Assembly (NCBI GenBank): GCA_024516035.1
Contig: CM044962.1
Span: 7,908,659-7,972,658, forward strand
Direction: 5' to 3'
Source of the DNA: Bactericera cockerelli
Lineage: Eukaryota > Arthropoda > Insecta > Hemiptera > Triozidae
DNA length: 64,000 bases
Each line of letters begins with the position of its first letter. The first letter of the stretch is position 1. The translations under genes and the position numbers were made by a program. The notes under the pieces are model-generated. The model did not search any database and was not told the origin of the DNA. It was given only the letters and a program-made list of their open reading frames with translations. Positions 31,401 to 39,740 of the stretch are shown here, piece by piece.

Positions 31401-32666
31401 TCCATTTTGCTTAACAAAAGAAAAATGACTTGCTTCCAGTTTGGTTCATTTTATTCCCGTTTGGTTAACTTTGGTTAGGAAGAAAAATACGGCTTTTGTT
31501 TTCCTCTACCAACAAGTCTTTGATAGTACGCCTGGTTATTCCTCAGGTATGCAATACGCAAACTATGAACTCTCCAACACATTCGAACTGACTGTGTATG
31601 TGAGCTGCTCCCACCACCCCCCGGCTGACGAACTTCCCTTCTACTGGCTGTCCAACTTGAATGCCATGCTCACCTACATGGAAAGCACCAGGCAAGGTGT
31701 CTACGGTCTCGTCATGAACAAAAATCAAAAGCCCGTCATAGAATTCAAGGTTTTTATTTTATTTATTTACACTTTATTAATAGGACATTTTTACTCGTAT
31801 ATACAACACAAATAATTACAAATTAAAATCTATCTATACATATACTTATATGTATAGATAGATTTCACTCACTGACTGACTGACTCACTCACTCACTCAC
31901 TGATTCATCACTGTTTCTCCGAACGGGTAAGTCCTAGGAAGCTGAAATTTGGTAGCTTTGTCTTATAGTCTAGATGTGCAATAAGACGGGATTTTTCGAA
32001 ATTCCCACTACAACGCCTGCCATTGGCGAAAAAGGATTTTTTGCTTTCACGGCCATGCCTCGGCCCGCAAAGCGGGCGACAGCCCGCTAGTATAATATAA
32101 TAGAAGAAAAAAAAAAAGAAAAAAAAATATATACATAGTATATATGTCCTAACTAAAGGGCGGGGTTATTGCCTTTGGCAATCTCTTCCACCTTCCAGGT
32201 TCAGATAGAAGGGATGAACAAGGAGATCAAGGGCACGGCCAGGGGAGAATACTGGAGACTGCTAGTCCCCGGATCTTACAACGTTACGGTGAGAGCCCCG
32301 GCTGCGGAGACGCAGACAAAAGAAGTCGAAATCAGCCCTGAGAATCCCTTTGTTCAACTCAACTTCACACTGCATCAGATGGGCGTCTATGGTCGAGTAA
32401 CTTATACGAATGGTGCGCCCTTGTATGGAGCTGTTATTAAAGTGGGTAAACCTGGTTCTGGTACGAAAACGAATGAGAAGGGAGAATACTCGATCATGAC
32501 CGCTCCAAGTAGACACCAGGTGACAGTCAGTTTGAATGGCTACTCTTCTGATAAAAAATGGGTGGAAGTGTCTTTTCTCAATGAACCTTATGTTAAACGG
32601 GACTTTGTTCTGAGAAAAACTTTATTTTCAAATTTTAAAGATTGTACTCCTTTTGGGTCTGGATAG
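22478..32666 (+). CDS. gene B: secreted M14B carboxypeptidase-like pseudoenzyme, 2 transthyretin-like domains
   Basis: Exons: 22478-22873, 23865-24076, 24746-25008, 31547-31749, 32199-32666. The phases (0, 2, 1, 0) close a 513-residue protein, and the first three junctions match gene A exactly. The signal peptide MVLQCLIVFLISSVYS is followed by a Ser/Asn-rich stretch with several N-x-S/T sites. The carboxypeptidase domain has WAVEIS, FSANIHGDD, IPTINPDG, VLSANLQGG and NTFELTVYVSC. His122 of the zinc motif is kept, but its partner Glu is Asp125, the second zinc His is Gln228, the substrate Asn-Arg is Asp189-Lys190, and the catalytic Glu is Tyr308. Two transthyretin-like domains follow; gene A has four. 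There is no membrane anchor. The fourth intron is absent from gene A and looks transposon-derived. Catalysis is very unlikely; a binding role is inference. Confidence 0.83.
23057..23150. repeat. (CT)n microsatellite
   Basis: Nearly pure CT dinucleotides with a few interruptions, in intron 1 of gene B. Low-complexity open frames here are not genes. Confidence 0.9.
23268..23475 (+). repeat. 36-bp minisatellite, about 6 copies
   Basis: The unit contains GTATGTATGCGGGGCTTTTA followed by ATATGGGTAACTGCTG, repeated about six times in gene B intron 1. It carries ACTGCTGGTATGTAT, identical over 15 bp to the real exon 1 splice donor at 22866-22880, so each unit holds a copy of a 5' splice site. Open frames on both strands result from the 36-bp (multiple of 3) period. 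Confidence 0.85.
24115..24545 (+). mobile_element. interspersed repeat in gene B intron 2
   Basis: GATCATTTTTT...TTGAACCTGTCCCTAATTTACCGGTATT...CATCCTAGATAAGG..GTGACATATCAAAT...CAGTGGCGGAATT is shared with 36940-37195, 45180-45350 and, inverted, 34795-35130. It is probably the 3' portion of the element ending TGTGATGTTTACACCA. No protein coding was recognised. Confidence 0.55.
25045..25317 (-). repeat. tRNA-derived SINE family 7
   Basis: On the minus strand it begins GCGCGCGATTAGCTCAGTGG, with B box GGGTTCGATCC and a tRNA-like head of about 70 nt (25249-25317), then a body with TCACTTCTCGCCCATCAG. A second copy is at 41262-41525 and a fragment at about 50795-50900. The head is tRNA-like enough that a scanner may call it a tRNA; the attached body makes it a SINE. 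Confidence 0.7.
25448..25683 (-). repeat. SINE family 1 body, truncated
   Basis: The complement of the 7472-7803 body, including the variant tail CTGCAACCAGGTCAGATAAT. It is truncated at CCAAACACGTGAGGC, so the tRNA head is missing. Confidence 0.7.
25712..26697. mobile_element. foldback element with ~335-bp inverted arms
   Basis: The left arm (about 25712-26049) starts ATCCCCCAAAAAATATCAC. The right arm (about 26361-26697) is its near-perfect complement ending GATATTTTTTGGGGGAT. The 310-bp centre is unique and non-coding. Mirror-image open frames on the two strands are a product of the inverted arms, not genes. It lies in the long third intron of gene B. Confidence 0.8.
26940..27470 (+). mobile_element. 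interspersed repeat, second copy at 30.2 kb
   Basis: CTAGATACTGAATATCTATAC...TTCTGAGCTCTGAAAATGATCC...CCATCGTTTGTGAAAATCGG...GCGGTCAACGT..AAAGAAGAAGCAG is shared with about 30190-30640. The copies are visibly similar over some 450 bp. The class is unknown and there is no coding capacity. A family 2 SINE fragment (GGTTTCAGCGTAGATTTAGT) interrupts the right end. Confidence 0.6.
28105..28470 (+). repeat. SINE family 3 fragment (minus) and 5S-headed SINE (plus)
   Basis: 28105-28195 is the inverted body of family 3. 28241-28470 is a plus-strand 5S-headed SINE: GCCAGCGGCGATGGCGCG, CACCGAAGTTAAGCAACGTC, then GATGCTGGCATTCCGGCCC, CCCAGGCTGGGTGAGG and a tail GTTGAAAGCGACGT(TTATT)n. This is the clearest copy for seeing that a 5S-like head joins the body also used by family 1. 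Confidence 0.75.
28551..29095 (-). pseudogene. LINE ORF2 C-terminal fragment (RNase H/zinc-finger end)
   Basis: Minus-strand frame with the pattern LSRKQLRTAVGMLTGHG, then CRLCGLEEETATHILFEC, typical of the C-terminal zinc-finger region of I/jockey/LOA-type ORF2. There is no reverse transcriptase core; it is a 5'-truncated remnant. Confidence 0.7.
29300..30105 (-). repeat. two tRNA-headed SINE remnants
   Basis: About 29315-29402 is an inverted family 3-like head (GGGACATG, GGTTTAGAACCCGCGGACC). 29830-30105 is a family 5 copy whose minus-strand head has B box TTCGATCCCC-like sequence and body TTTGTGGGTAGCGCAGCATT on plus. The sequence between them is AT-rich without visible genes. Confidence 0.6.
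30190..30640 (+). mobile_element. interspersed repeat, partner of 26.9 kb
   Basis: Second copy of the family at 26940-27470 (TTCTGAGCTCTGAAAATGATCC, GCGGTCAACGTCAAAGAAGAA, CAACTTAACTCAAACGATT). It ends against the 5S-headed SINE at 30651. Confidence 0.6.
30651..30920 (-). repeat. 5S-rRNA-derived SINE, complete, exact TSD
   Basis: A full-length 270-bp copy. On the minus strand it starts AGCCAGCGTCGATGGCATG, contains ACACCGAAGTTAAGCGACAT and GACTTGGATGGGTGACCA (the box A to box C order of 5S rRNA), ends its head with GACGCTGGC, then CCCAGGCTGAGTGAGG.-like body sequence and a poly-A tail (T run on plus). It is flanked by an exact 10-bp target duplication ACCGCGCTCC at 30641-30650 and 30921-30930. 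Retroposition by a LINE is therefore well supported. Confidence 0.85.
31319..31482. mobile_element. hairpin MITE 65 bp upstream of gene B exon 4
   Basis: The left arm CTAACCAAAGTTAACCAAAC...AACTGGAAGCAAG is exactly mirrored by CTTGCTTCCAGTTT...GTTAACTTTGGTTAG on the right. The left arm has an internal 20-bp duplication (TTAACGGGAATAAAATGAA). The branch point and polypyrimidine region of exon 4 must lie inside or beside its right end. Confidence 0.7.
31750..32198 (+). mobile_element. transposon-derived intron 4 of gene B
   Basis: The intron's left part (TTTATTTATTTACACTTTAT, TAATAGGACA, CAAATAATTACAAATTAAAA) and right part (CCTAACTAAAGGGCGGGGTT, ATTGCC.TTGGCAATCTCTTC) match the two ends of the element at 57118-57295. 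Related copies lie at 53305-53470 (minus), 59873-60047 and 39780-39890. The flanking exon sequence shows TTCAAGGTT (31744-31752) and TTCCAGGTT (32193-32201), a 9-bp duplication with one mismatch whose AG|GT supplies both splice sites. Gene A has uninterrupted coding sequence at the same position. Confidence 0.75.
31852..32093 (+). mobile_element. non-autonomous Helitron nested in the intron
   Basis: About 240 bp ending GCCCGCAAAGCGGGCGACAG then CCCGCTAG|T: a stem-loop followed by a CTAG terminus before T. A second copy is at about 50070-50312 with the same CCTAGGAAGCTGAAATTTGG and GTCTAGATGTGCAATAAGAC interior. There is no coding capacity. Confidence 0.7.
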
Positions 32667-32677
32667 TTTAAGTAAAA

Positions 32678-32683
32678 AATAAA
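32678..32683 (+). terminator. polyadenylation signal of gene B
   Basis: AATAAA lies 12 bp after the stop codon, so the 3' UTR is very short. This supports ending the protein after the second transthyretin-like domain rather than splicing onward. Confidence 0.65.
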
Positions 32684-33263
32684 GACACCATTTGGAAGTT
32701 TCACTTTATTTCGATTAGTATTTCTTCCTTATTTGTTCTTAGGTTACGGCCACAAACTCCACAAACGCTTCCGACCCTAGACCCTCGGTCGGCAATTAGC
32801 GGTCCATCCGACCAGTCCGAAGCGTCAAGTATTGTCGGGCCCGCGAACAAAATTTTAGGTTCAAAAAATTATAATTTTTTCTCTTTCTTAAAAAAAAATT
32901 GATTTGAAGTAGTCCTAATTTCCTAAAAATGTGCAAAGAGACTGATGGTTCTTATTTATCCGGACCGCGGAGATTTTTCTCATGTTAATCGGGACCCTAA
33001 CAGGATTTAATTGCCGACCCCTGCCCTAGACCATAGCAAGGTACCACGCAAAATAATAATCTAACCGTACAGTGATGGTCGAAAGGTCCCGAGACGAATT
33101 TTTATCTTTTTCACGACTAAAGATAGAGACTTCAAAATTTTGTTGCTGTTGATTAAAAATGCAGTTTATCAATTTTTAGCATCATCAAAATTCCTGCAAT
33201 GTCCCAAAAATACGAGTAGGTAGTGAAATAGCCAAATTGAGATTTTGATTTCAAAAACCCTAA

Positions 33264-33392
33264 GGGCGGAATTAATAGACAACATCAATAACTTAAGTCC
33301 TTGCTAAGTGTCGGTTTTCCCTATCTTACACAGTACGCAATCCGTGACTTAGCGTCACAGAGGTATTACAAAAACGTCTATTAATTCCGCAC
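33264..33392. mobile_element. PIF/Harbinger-type MITE, copy 1
   Basis: A 129-bp element with terminal inverted repeats GGGCGGAATTAATAGAC / GTCTATTAATTCCGC. The other copies (43782-43910, 60293-60421) are flanked by TAA on both sides, the 3-bp target duplication typical of PIF/Harbinger. This copy has one mismatch at its right end. Confidence 0.75.
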
Positions 33393-33512
33393 TATTTTTT
33401 TTTTTTTTACCTGTCAAAGTTCGTTTAAATAATGCATTCAGCGTGTGCGTTTTTGAACGAAACTTTTGACTGTTGAGAAGGAGAGTACCTTCCGGAATGA
33501 GGTCCTAGTGTA

Positions 33513-33780
33513 TTAACACATTGAGAGCCATGTCAGTGGTATACCTCTGACAGCAAGTTGTTCTCCTTGAGGCCATGTCAGATCAATACCGTTTACACCA
33601 TATGGTTTTTACCATTGTTACTAAGAAGTGGGCACTATAAGAAGGGCACTCACTATGAGGTCACCCATCAATGATATTCCACTGAGTACTATTTCCCAAA
33701 TTCCCGTCAGTGGCACTTTACAGTCTATCTGTTAACCAGGGTGTTTTGCACCATTTCTTGATGGGCACTCAATGTGTTAA
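33513..33780. mobile_element. piggyBac-type MITE with TTAA duplication
   Basis: TTAA then CACATTGAGAGCC at the left end, and GGCACTCAATGTG then TTAA at the right end, enclose 260 bp of non-coding DNA. The TTAA target duplication and 13-bp terminal repeats (one mismatch) are diagnostic of piggyBac superfamily elements. Sequence from 33781 to 34050 holds an open frame that I do not recognise and would not call a gene. Confidence 0.8.
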
Positions 33781-34051
33781 ACGTCCTACATCTGCTGGCT
33801 TAGGTATGACTGGCCATACGAGTAAGTACTCTATTCTTAGAAGTCACTCCTTCAAACATCCTCTACCTGCTGGTGCAGCATCAGAGAAGTCCGCTCAGAA
33901 AAAGCATTCTAAGTTCTCATCCTCAAAGACTACTGGGTGCCATTTTATTGGTTTTACAACTGAGACCTGTGGGGTTCAAGCCCAGGAAGGGACATAATGG
34001 TCAAAATGCCTGGCGACAGATCAAGGGGACCCAAGATAAAAATAATAATAA

Positions 34052-34238
34052 TATCGCCTCTTTTCTACTGCCCGATTAGGACTATTTAGTCCCATTATTC
34101 CAGCAGTAAGCCCAAGGCGTATTATTATGAGGTAAAAATCCCAAACGGGAGGATAACTTGTCACGTCCCGGCTGGGTTTCGAACCCGCGACCTCTGGAAT
34201 CTCTGGATTGACAAAGTGCCGCCTTTACCACTGAGCTA
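34052..34238 (-). repeat. tRNA-derived SINE family 3
   Basis: On the minus strand: a tRNA head ending GGTCGCGGGTTCGAAACCCA with GCCGGGACGTGACAAGTTAT, then the body TTTGGGATTTTTACCTCATA and GGGCTTACTGCTGGAATAAT and an (ATT)n-type tail. Confidence 0.75.
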
Positions 34239-34767
34239 CTGGAAAATCATTTCTGAAAAAAAAAAGGATTGCGTTGGCAACACAGTGCGGCAATCCTACT
34301 AGTACCTTGGGAGCCAGCCCTGCCTGAAGGAAAAGAGTTGTATTATATTTATTTCACTTAAGTCACTTTTATTATATCTTAAAGCGGTTTTTTTATTTGA
34401 ACAAAGCGAACCGAAGCTGACCTGGTCACTGAAATTAACTTTTTTTTTTTAATTGACCGGACCGAAAAATCCTGACCGGAGTGGACCTTTGCATGGTTCG
34501 GTAAGAAGAAGCAGAAGTGGATAATTTCCATTATTTTCAAATGCAAAATGTAATCAAACAAGAGTCCCAAAAATCACTTTTTTTATTCTTCAAATTTTGG
34601 TTGACCAGAGCTAACCGTTCGGTCTTGTTCAGGCTTTTCGTTCAATAATCAGTATCAGTATAAACAGAAAAATGAGAAGTTGTACTAGGTGTACATGAAT
34701 ATCAGAACATACCTGGACAGCTGTTTCGAGCTTATTTGCTCGCAGGTAATAGTTCTGAATGTCCTGT

Positions 34768-35130
34768 GATGTTTACACCATGAATAATCCATGGTGTAAA
34801 CATCACACGACTTTCCTTATCCCCCCAACAAGGAGGCGAATTCCGCCACTGGTGACTCAACGGTAACAGATAACTAAAAATAAATGCCAAATTCGTAATC
34901 ACCACTTCAAAATCATTGAATTTGATATGTCACAACCCCCAACTAGGATGAAAAATAAAAAAGTTAGTCAGAGCGGGTCCCCCCAAAATACCGGCAAATT
35001 GGAGCCGAGGTCCAAAAAGTTCAAGATATCAAAAAAATGATCAGAATAGACCCCTATTATTTTTTTAATTTAAGGTTGTTCTCCAATTTGCGCTTGCGCT
35101 TGCGGCTAATATTTGCGGCCCTGCGGTCGT
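34768..35130 (-). mobile_element. inverted copy of the TGATGTTTACACCA-ended repeat
   Basis: TGATGTTTACACCATG / CATGGTGTAAACATCACA form a perfect short palindrome at 34768-34812. The following sequence is the complement of 24115-24545 and 36940-37195. Sequence at 35160-35425 beyond it is a family 5 SINE on the minus strand. Confidence 0.5.
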
Positions 35131-35591
35131 GAGATGGGATCTATATAATAATGTGTTTCTTTGTGTTATTATATCACAATTTTAGTGGGTAGCGCAGAAT
35201 TATAGGACTTTTCCGTATCTTGAATATCCCAATATCTTATTTTTGCCTATAATTCCGCCACTGGTCGCTGCTAACATTAAAGCAGCTACTCATTTTACTC
35301 ACGAGGTATGAGTGGACCCCGAAGATTCAAGTACAGAGCAGAAAAAATTCTAACCCGCTGGGGATTCAACCTAAGTCACCGTGCGTTCAATGCCTAGCTC
35401 ACTCGGCCACGGTGACTACTAAATCTATTTTACGGACAAAGAATTCTTATAAAAAAGACCATTTCTAAAAGCCCTAATCGGGCAGTATAAATGAGGCGAT
35501 ATTATTATGTATTATTAAATTTCACTATTCCAAATAGCTGGGGTTCCATTTTGAATATCTATCAACTGCTCGGCAGTGGAAGGCTGGATCT

Positions 35592-38500
35592 CTATACGTG
35601 TAAGCAGTCTTCGGGTTGATAATGTGCGGCATTACTAAGTGCCTCGCAGAGATAATGTAGAAGATGGTTCCTGATACGGTATTCCCCACCGCGGTTAATT
35701 TTCTGTGGAGAAAAATAAATGACAATAGATCTCATTATCCTCTTCGCGCCCAACACCAATTTTTGTTATATGTATAGTACAAAGTGACCGGTGGCCTCGC
35801 CCGAGGACAAACATTTTATGCTACTTGGTAGTATAAATGTATAGCTTGGGCATTTAGGACTATAAAATAAATGTTCTCTTACGAGGACATTGGGTGCGAA
35901 GAGGTTATTTAGTCGCCACGTAACTGTAAAGAGTTTCAACTTTATTTCAATCAACAAGATAGTAACATTTTTTTTAAATAAAAAATTTCTTTCATCTGAC
36001 CAGCATCTGGTAATAAGTTTCAACTGAAACTGTGTAATAAAGCCTTATGATGAGCTGAAGGGCTGCACCCTCTTCGCCAAGCCATCACACACACACCACC
36101 CATACATCACACAACACACACATACACACACCCTTACCCACACACCACACCCACACCATATACACAAACAACACACACCATACAAACACATTCACACCCA
36201 CACACCACATACAAACACACCCTATACACACACACCACAGCCACACACACACACTGCATACACAGTACACACACACACACACACACACACAGCATCGCTG
36301 TAAATTTGAAAATCCCAAGCCAAATCTATCATAGCGGATATTGATAATGTAGCAAACTGGCCTATATTTCGAGAACGGTTCATCAGAATATGGCATCAAA
36401 GGGCTCAAATAAAAACATATGATGTTTTCAGACAGTTTTTACAATAAAAAATAGGTCTCTTTGATATATTTTAAGTTCCGCGCTGGAATCTGTTAAAAAA
36501 CGTGAAAAGTCTTAAAATTTATCGCGAGGTCCTATATTTTTACTTTCCTTATCCTATAATAAGGAAAGTATTGTATTCGTCGAAAATTTGACCTACCCAG
36601 CTTTTCACATTTCTGGACGAATCATAGCCTCAGGATACCAAAAAAGTGATTTTCAGCCATTGGTCCGTGCGTCTGTCTGTGTGTGTGTGTGTCTGTGTGT
36701 CTGTGTGTCTGTGTGTCTGTGAACAGGATATCTCAAGAACGGTAAGAGCTAGAGACTTGAAATTTGGTATGGTAATTAATTTTATACACCAGACGAACCA
36801 TGAAACTTTTGGTTGAAATCGGACGCATTCTGCGGCCACAGGGCCGCAAATATTGGCCGCAAGCACCGCTTCTTTGAATTGGTTAAAGATACAAAAAAAG
36901 TTAGAGAACAACATTTTCTCAGATTAAAAAAATAATAGGGGTTCACTCTGATCATTTTTTTGATATCTTTAACTTTTTGGAAACCGGCCCAAATTTACCG
37001 GTATTGTAGGGGGACCCGATTGGACTAACTTTTTTATTATTCATCCTAGATGGGGGTTGTGACATATCAAATTAAATGATTTTGAAGTGCTGATCACGAA
37101 TTTGGCATTGATTTTTAGTTATCTGTTACCGTTCAGTCACCCGTGGCGGAATTCGACTCCTTTTTGGGATATAAGGAAAGTCGTGTGATGTTTACACCAG
37201 ATTTTTTAATATTTAATAACACATCAGACAAAACAAGCTTTCATTTAATTCATTTTAACCACATTCTGACGAACAGCCAGAATGTTCGAAATTTCGACCT
37301 TTTTTTCAGACTTTACACGTTTTTAACAGATTCCAGCAAGGAACATAAAATTTATCCCGAAGACCTATATTTTTTATTGTAAGTGTGTACTGTGTGGGTG
37401 GAGCGTGTGTGATGTATGGGTGGAGCGTGTGTGATGTATGGATGGAGCGTGTGTGATGTATGGGTGGAGCGTGGGTGATGTATGGATGGAGCGTGGGTGA
37501 TGTATGGATGGAGCGTGTGTGATGTATGGGTTGGTGTGTGTGATGTATGGGTGGAGCGTGTGTGATGTATGGGTGGAGCGTGTGTGATGTATGGGTGGAG
37601 CGTGGGTGATGTATGGGTGGAGCGTGGGTGATGTATGGGTGGAGCTTGTGTGATGTATGGATGGAGCGTGTGTGATGTATGGATGGAGCGTGTGTGATGT
37701 ATGGGTGGAGCGTGGGTGATGTATGGATGGAGCGTGTGTGATGTATGGGTGGAGCGTGGGTGATGTATGGGTGGAGCGTGTGTGATGTATGGATGGAGCG
37801 TGGGTGATGTATGGGTGGAGCGTGTGTGATGTATGGATGGAGCGTGGGTGATGTATGGATGGAGTGTGTGTGATGTATGGGTGGAGCGTGTGTGATGTAT
37901 GGGTGGAGCGTGTGTGATGTATGGATGGAGCGTGTGTGGTGTGTGGGTGGAGCGTGTGTGATGTATGGATGGAGCGTGGGTGATGTATGGATGGAGTGTG
38001 TGTGATGTATGGGTGGAGCGTGTGTGATGTATGGGTGGAGCGTGTGTGATGTATGGATGGAGCGTGTGTGGTGTGTGGGTGGAGCGTGTGTGATGTATGG
38101 GTGGAGCGTGTGTGATGTATGGGTGGAGCGTGGGTGATGAATGGATGGAGCGTGTGTGATGTATGGGTGGAGCGTGGGTTATGTATGGATGGAGCGTGTG
38201 TGATGTATGGGTGGAGCGTGTGTGATGTATGGATGGAGCGTGTGTGATGTATGGGTGGAGCGTGGGTGATGTATGGATGGAGCGTGGGTGATGTATGGAT
38301 GGAGCGTGTGTGATGTATGGATGGAGCGTGTGTGATGTATGGATGGAGCGTGTGTGATGTATGGGTGGAGCGTGTGTGATGTATGGATGGAGCGGTGTGG
38401 TGTGTGGGTGGTGTGTTTATAAAAATTACAAAGGAAAATACATACGAACTAGGTTTAGCGTAAGTATAGCACGCTCGTTTTGTTTTTCTTGGCGTTGCAA

Positions 38501-38738
38501 AACTAGCGTTTTGCTTGATATAGATAAATAAATGTCACTTACGTCATCAAGGATTACGAAGGGAAAGTAAGGAATTCCGCGAGAGTGTGTTCTATTTCCG
38601 TACTGGGTCAACAATTCCGGGCCCTTCTCTTTCACACAAAGGTCTATATCATAGATGAAGATTCCGGCACACTGAAAGAAAATAATACCATAGTTAACAC
38701 TCTCTCTTTTTCTCTCTCTCTTTTTCTCTCTCTCTTTT

Positions 38739-38770
<32 letters not shown>

Positions 38771-39583
38771 CCTCTCTCTCTCACACACTTACACACACTT
38801 TTTATATGCCTGTTATGTATGTGATGATCTGAAAGCGGTTACAACCACAAAAAATACACTGCCAATTATGGACACAATACTTCCTCATGATGGTTCACAT
38901 TATATGCACGTGGCAATTTTGTATCTTTAAAACCACTTAACCGTTTTTCTTCAAATTTGTTTTTTTTTATTGTACAATATCGTTTTTCCTATGTTCTAGA
39001 TTCCACAAAACATTCTGTATCGGCAAGTCGTAGACCGCATTTTTACCCTTTTATTTTCCAAAATTTTGTATTTTCTCAAATATAAGTGAAAAAGTATAAT
39101 GAATTAAAAAAAAATATTTTTAATTGCCTATTTAAAACGCTTATACGCATATACATACAAAATTTCATCAAAATTAGGTGTACCCTTTACGAGATATAAT
39201 TGTATAAGTAAAAAGTTAATGGTCAGGTGTATTATCTCTTTCACCCAGAACCGCTAGTGCGAAGTTGATGAATTTAAAATGGGATCATCTACAGAACGTC
39301 TTCTATACATATAAATGTATTGTGTACAAATTTTCATCGTTCTTTAGTTTCCGTGATTTGCGCGTTACAAGGAATATTTTTGACACACAGACACAAAACC
39401 AATGTTGCTCAGGAGGTTATGAAATATGAAAAAATTAAAATCGGTGATTAAAGATTAAATTTTTTTTACAAAAACGAACACAATACTTCCGATTTTTAAT
39501 ATTAGAAATTTCTCGGAAGTAATACCACAAAAACAAAACTTAGAATTCCGGCACACTGAAAGAAAATCATACCATAGTTAACA

Positions 39584-39625
<42 letters not shown>

Positions 39626-39629
39626 TTCT

Positions 39630-39669
<40 letters not shown>

Positions 39670-39679
39670 CTCTCTCTCT

Positions 39680-39740
<61 letters not shown>

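Noticed and set aside
33710..34079. Overlapping 95- and 68-codon frames
   Set aside because: They begin inside a piggyBac-type MITE and end in a SINE, with no splice support and no recognised homology. They may be a degenerate element but are not supportable as a gene.
37385..38415. 22-bp array as a CRISPR-like structure
   Set aside because: Units are head to tail with no unique spacers, in a eukaryotic intron; it is a satellite.
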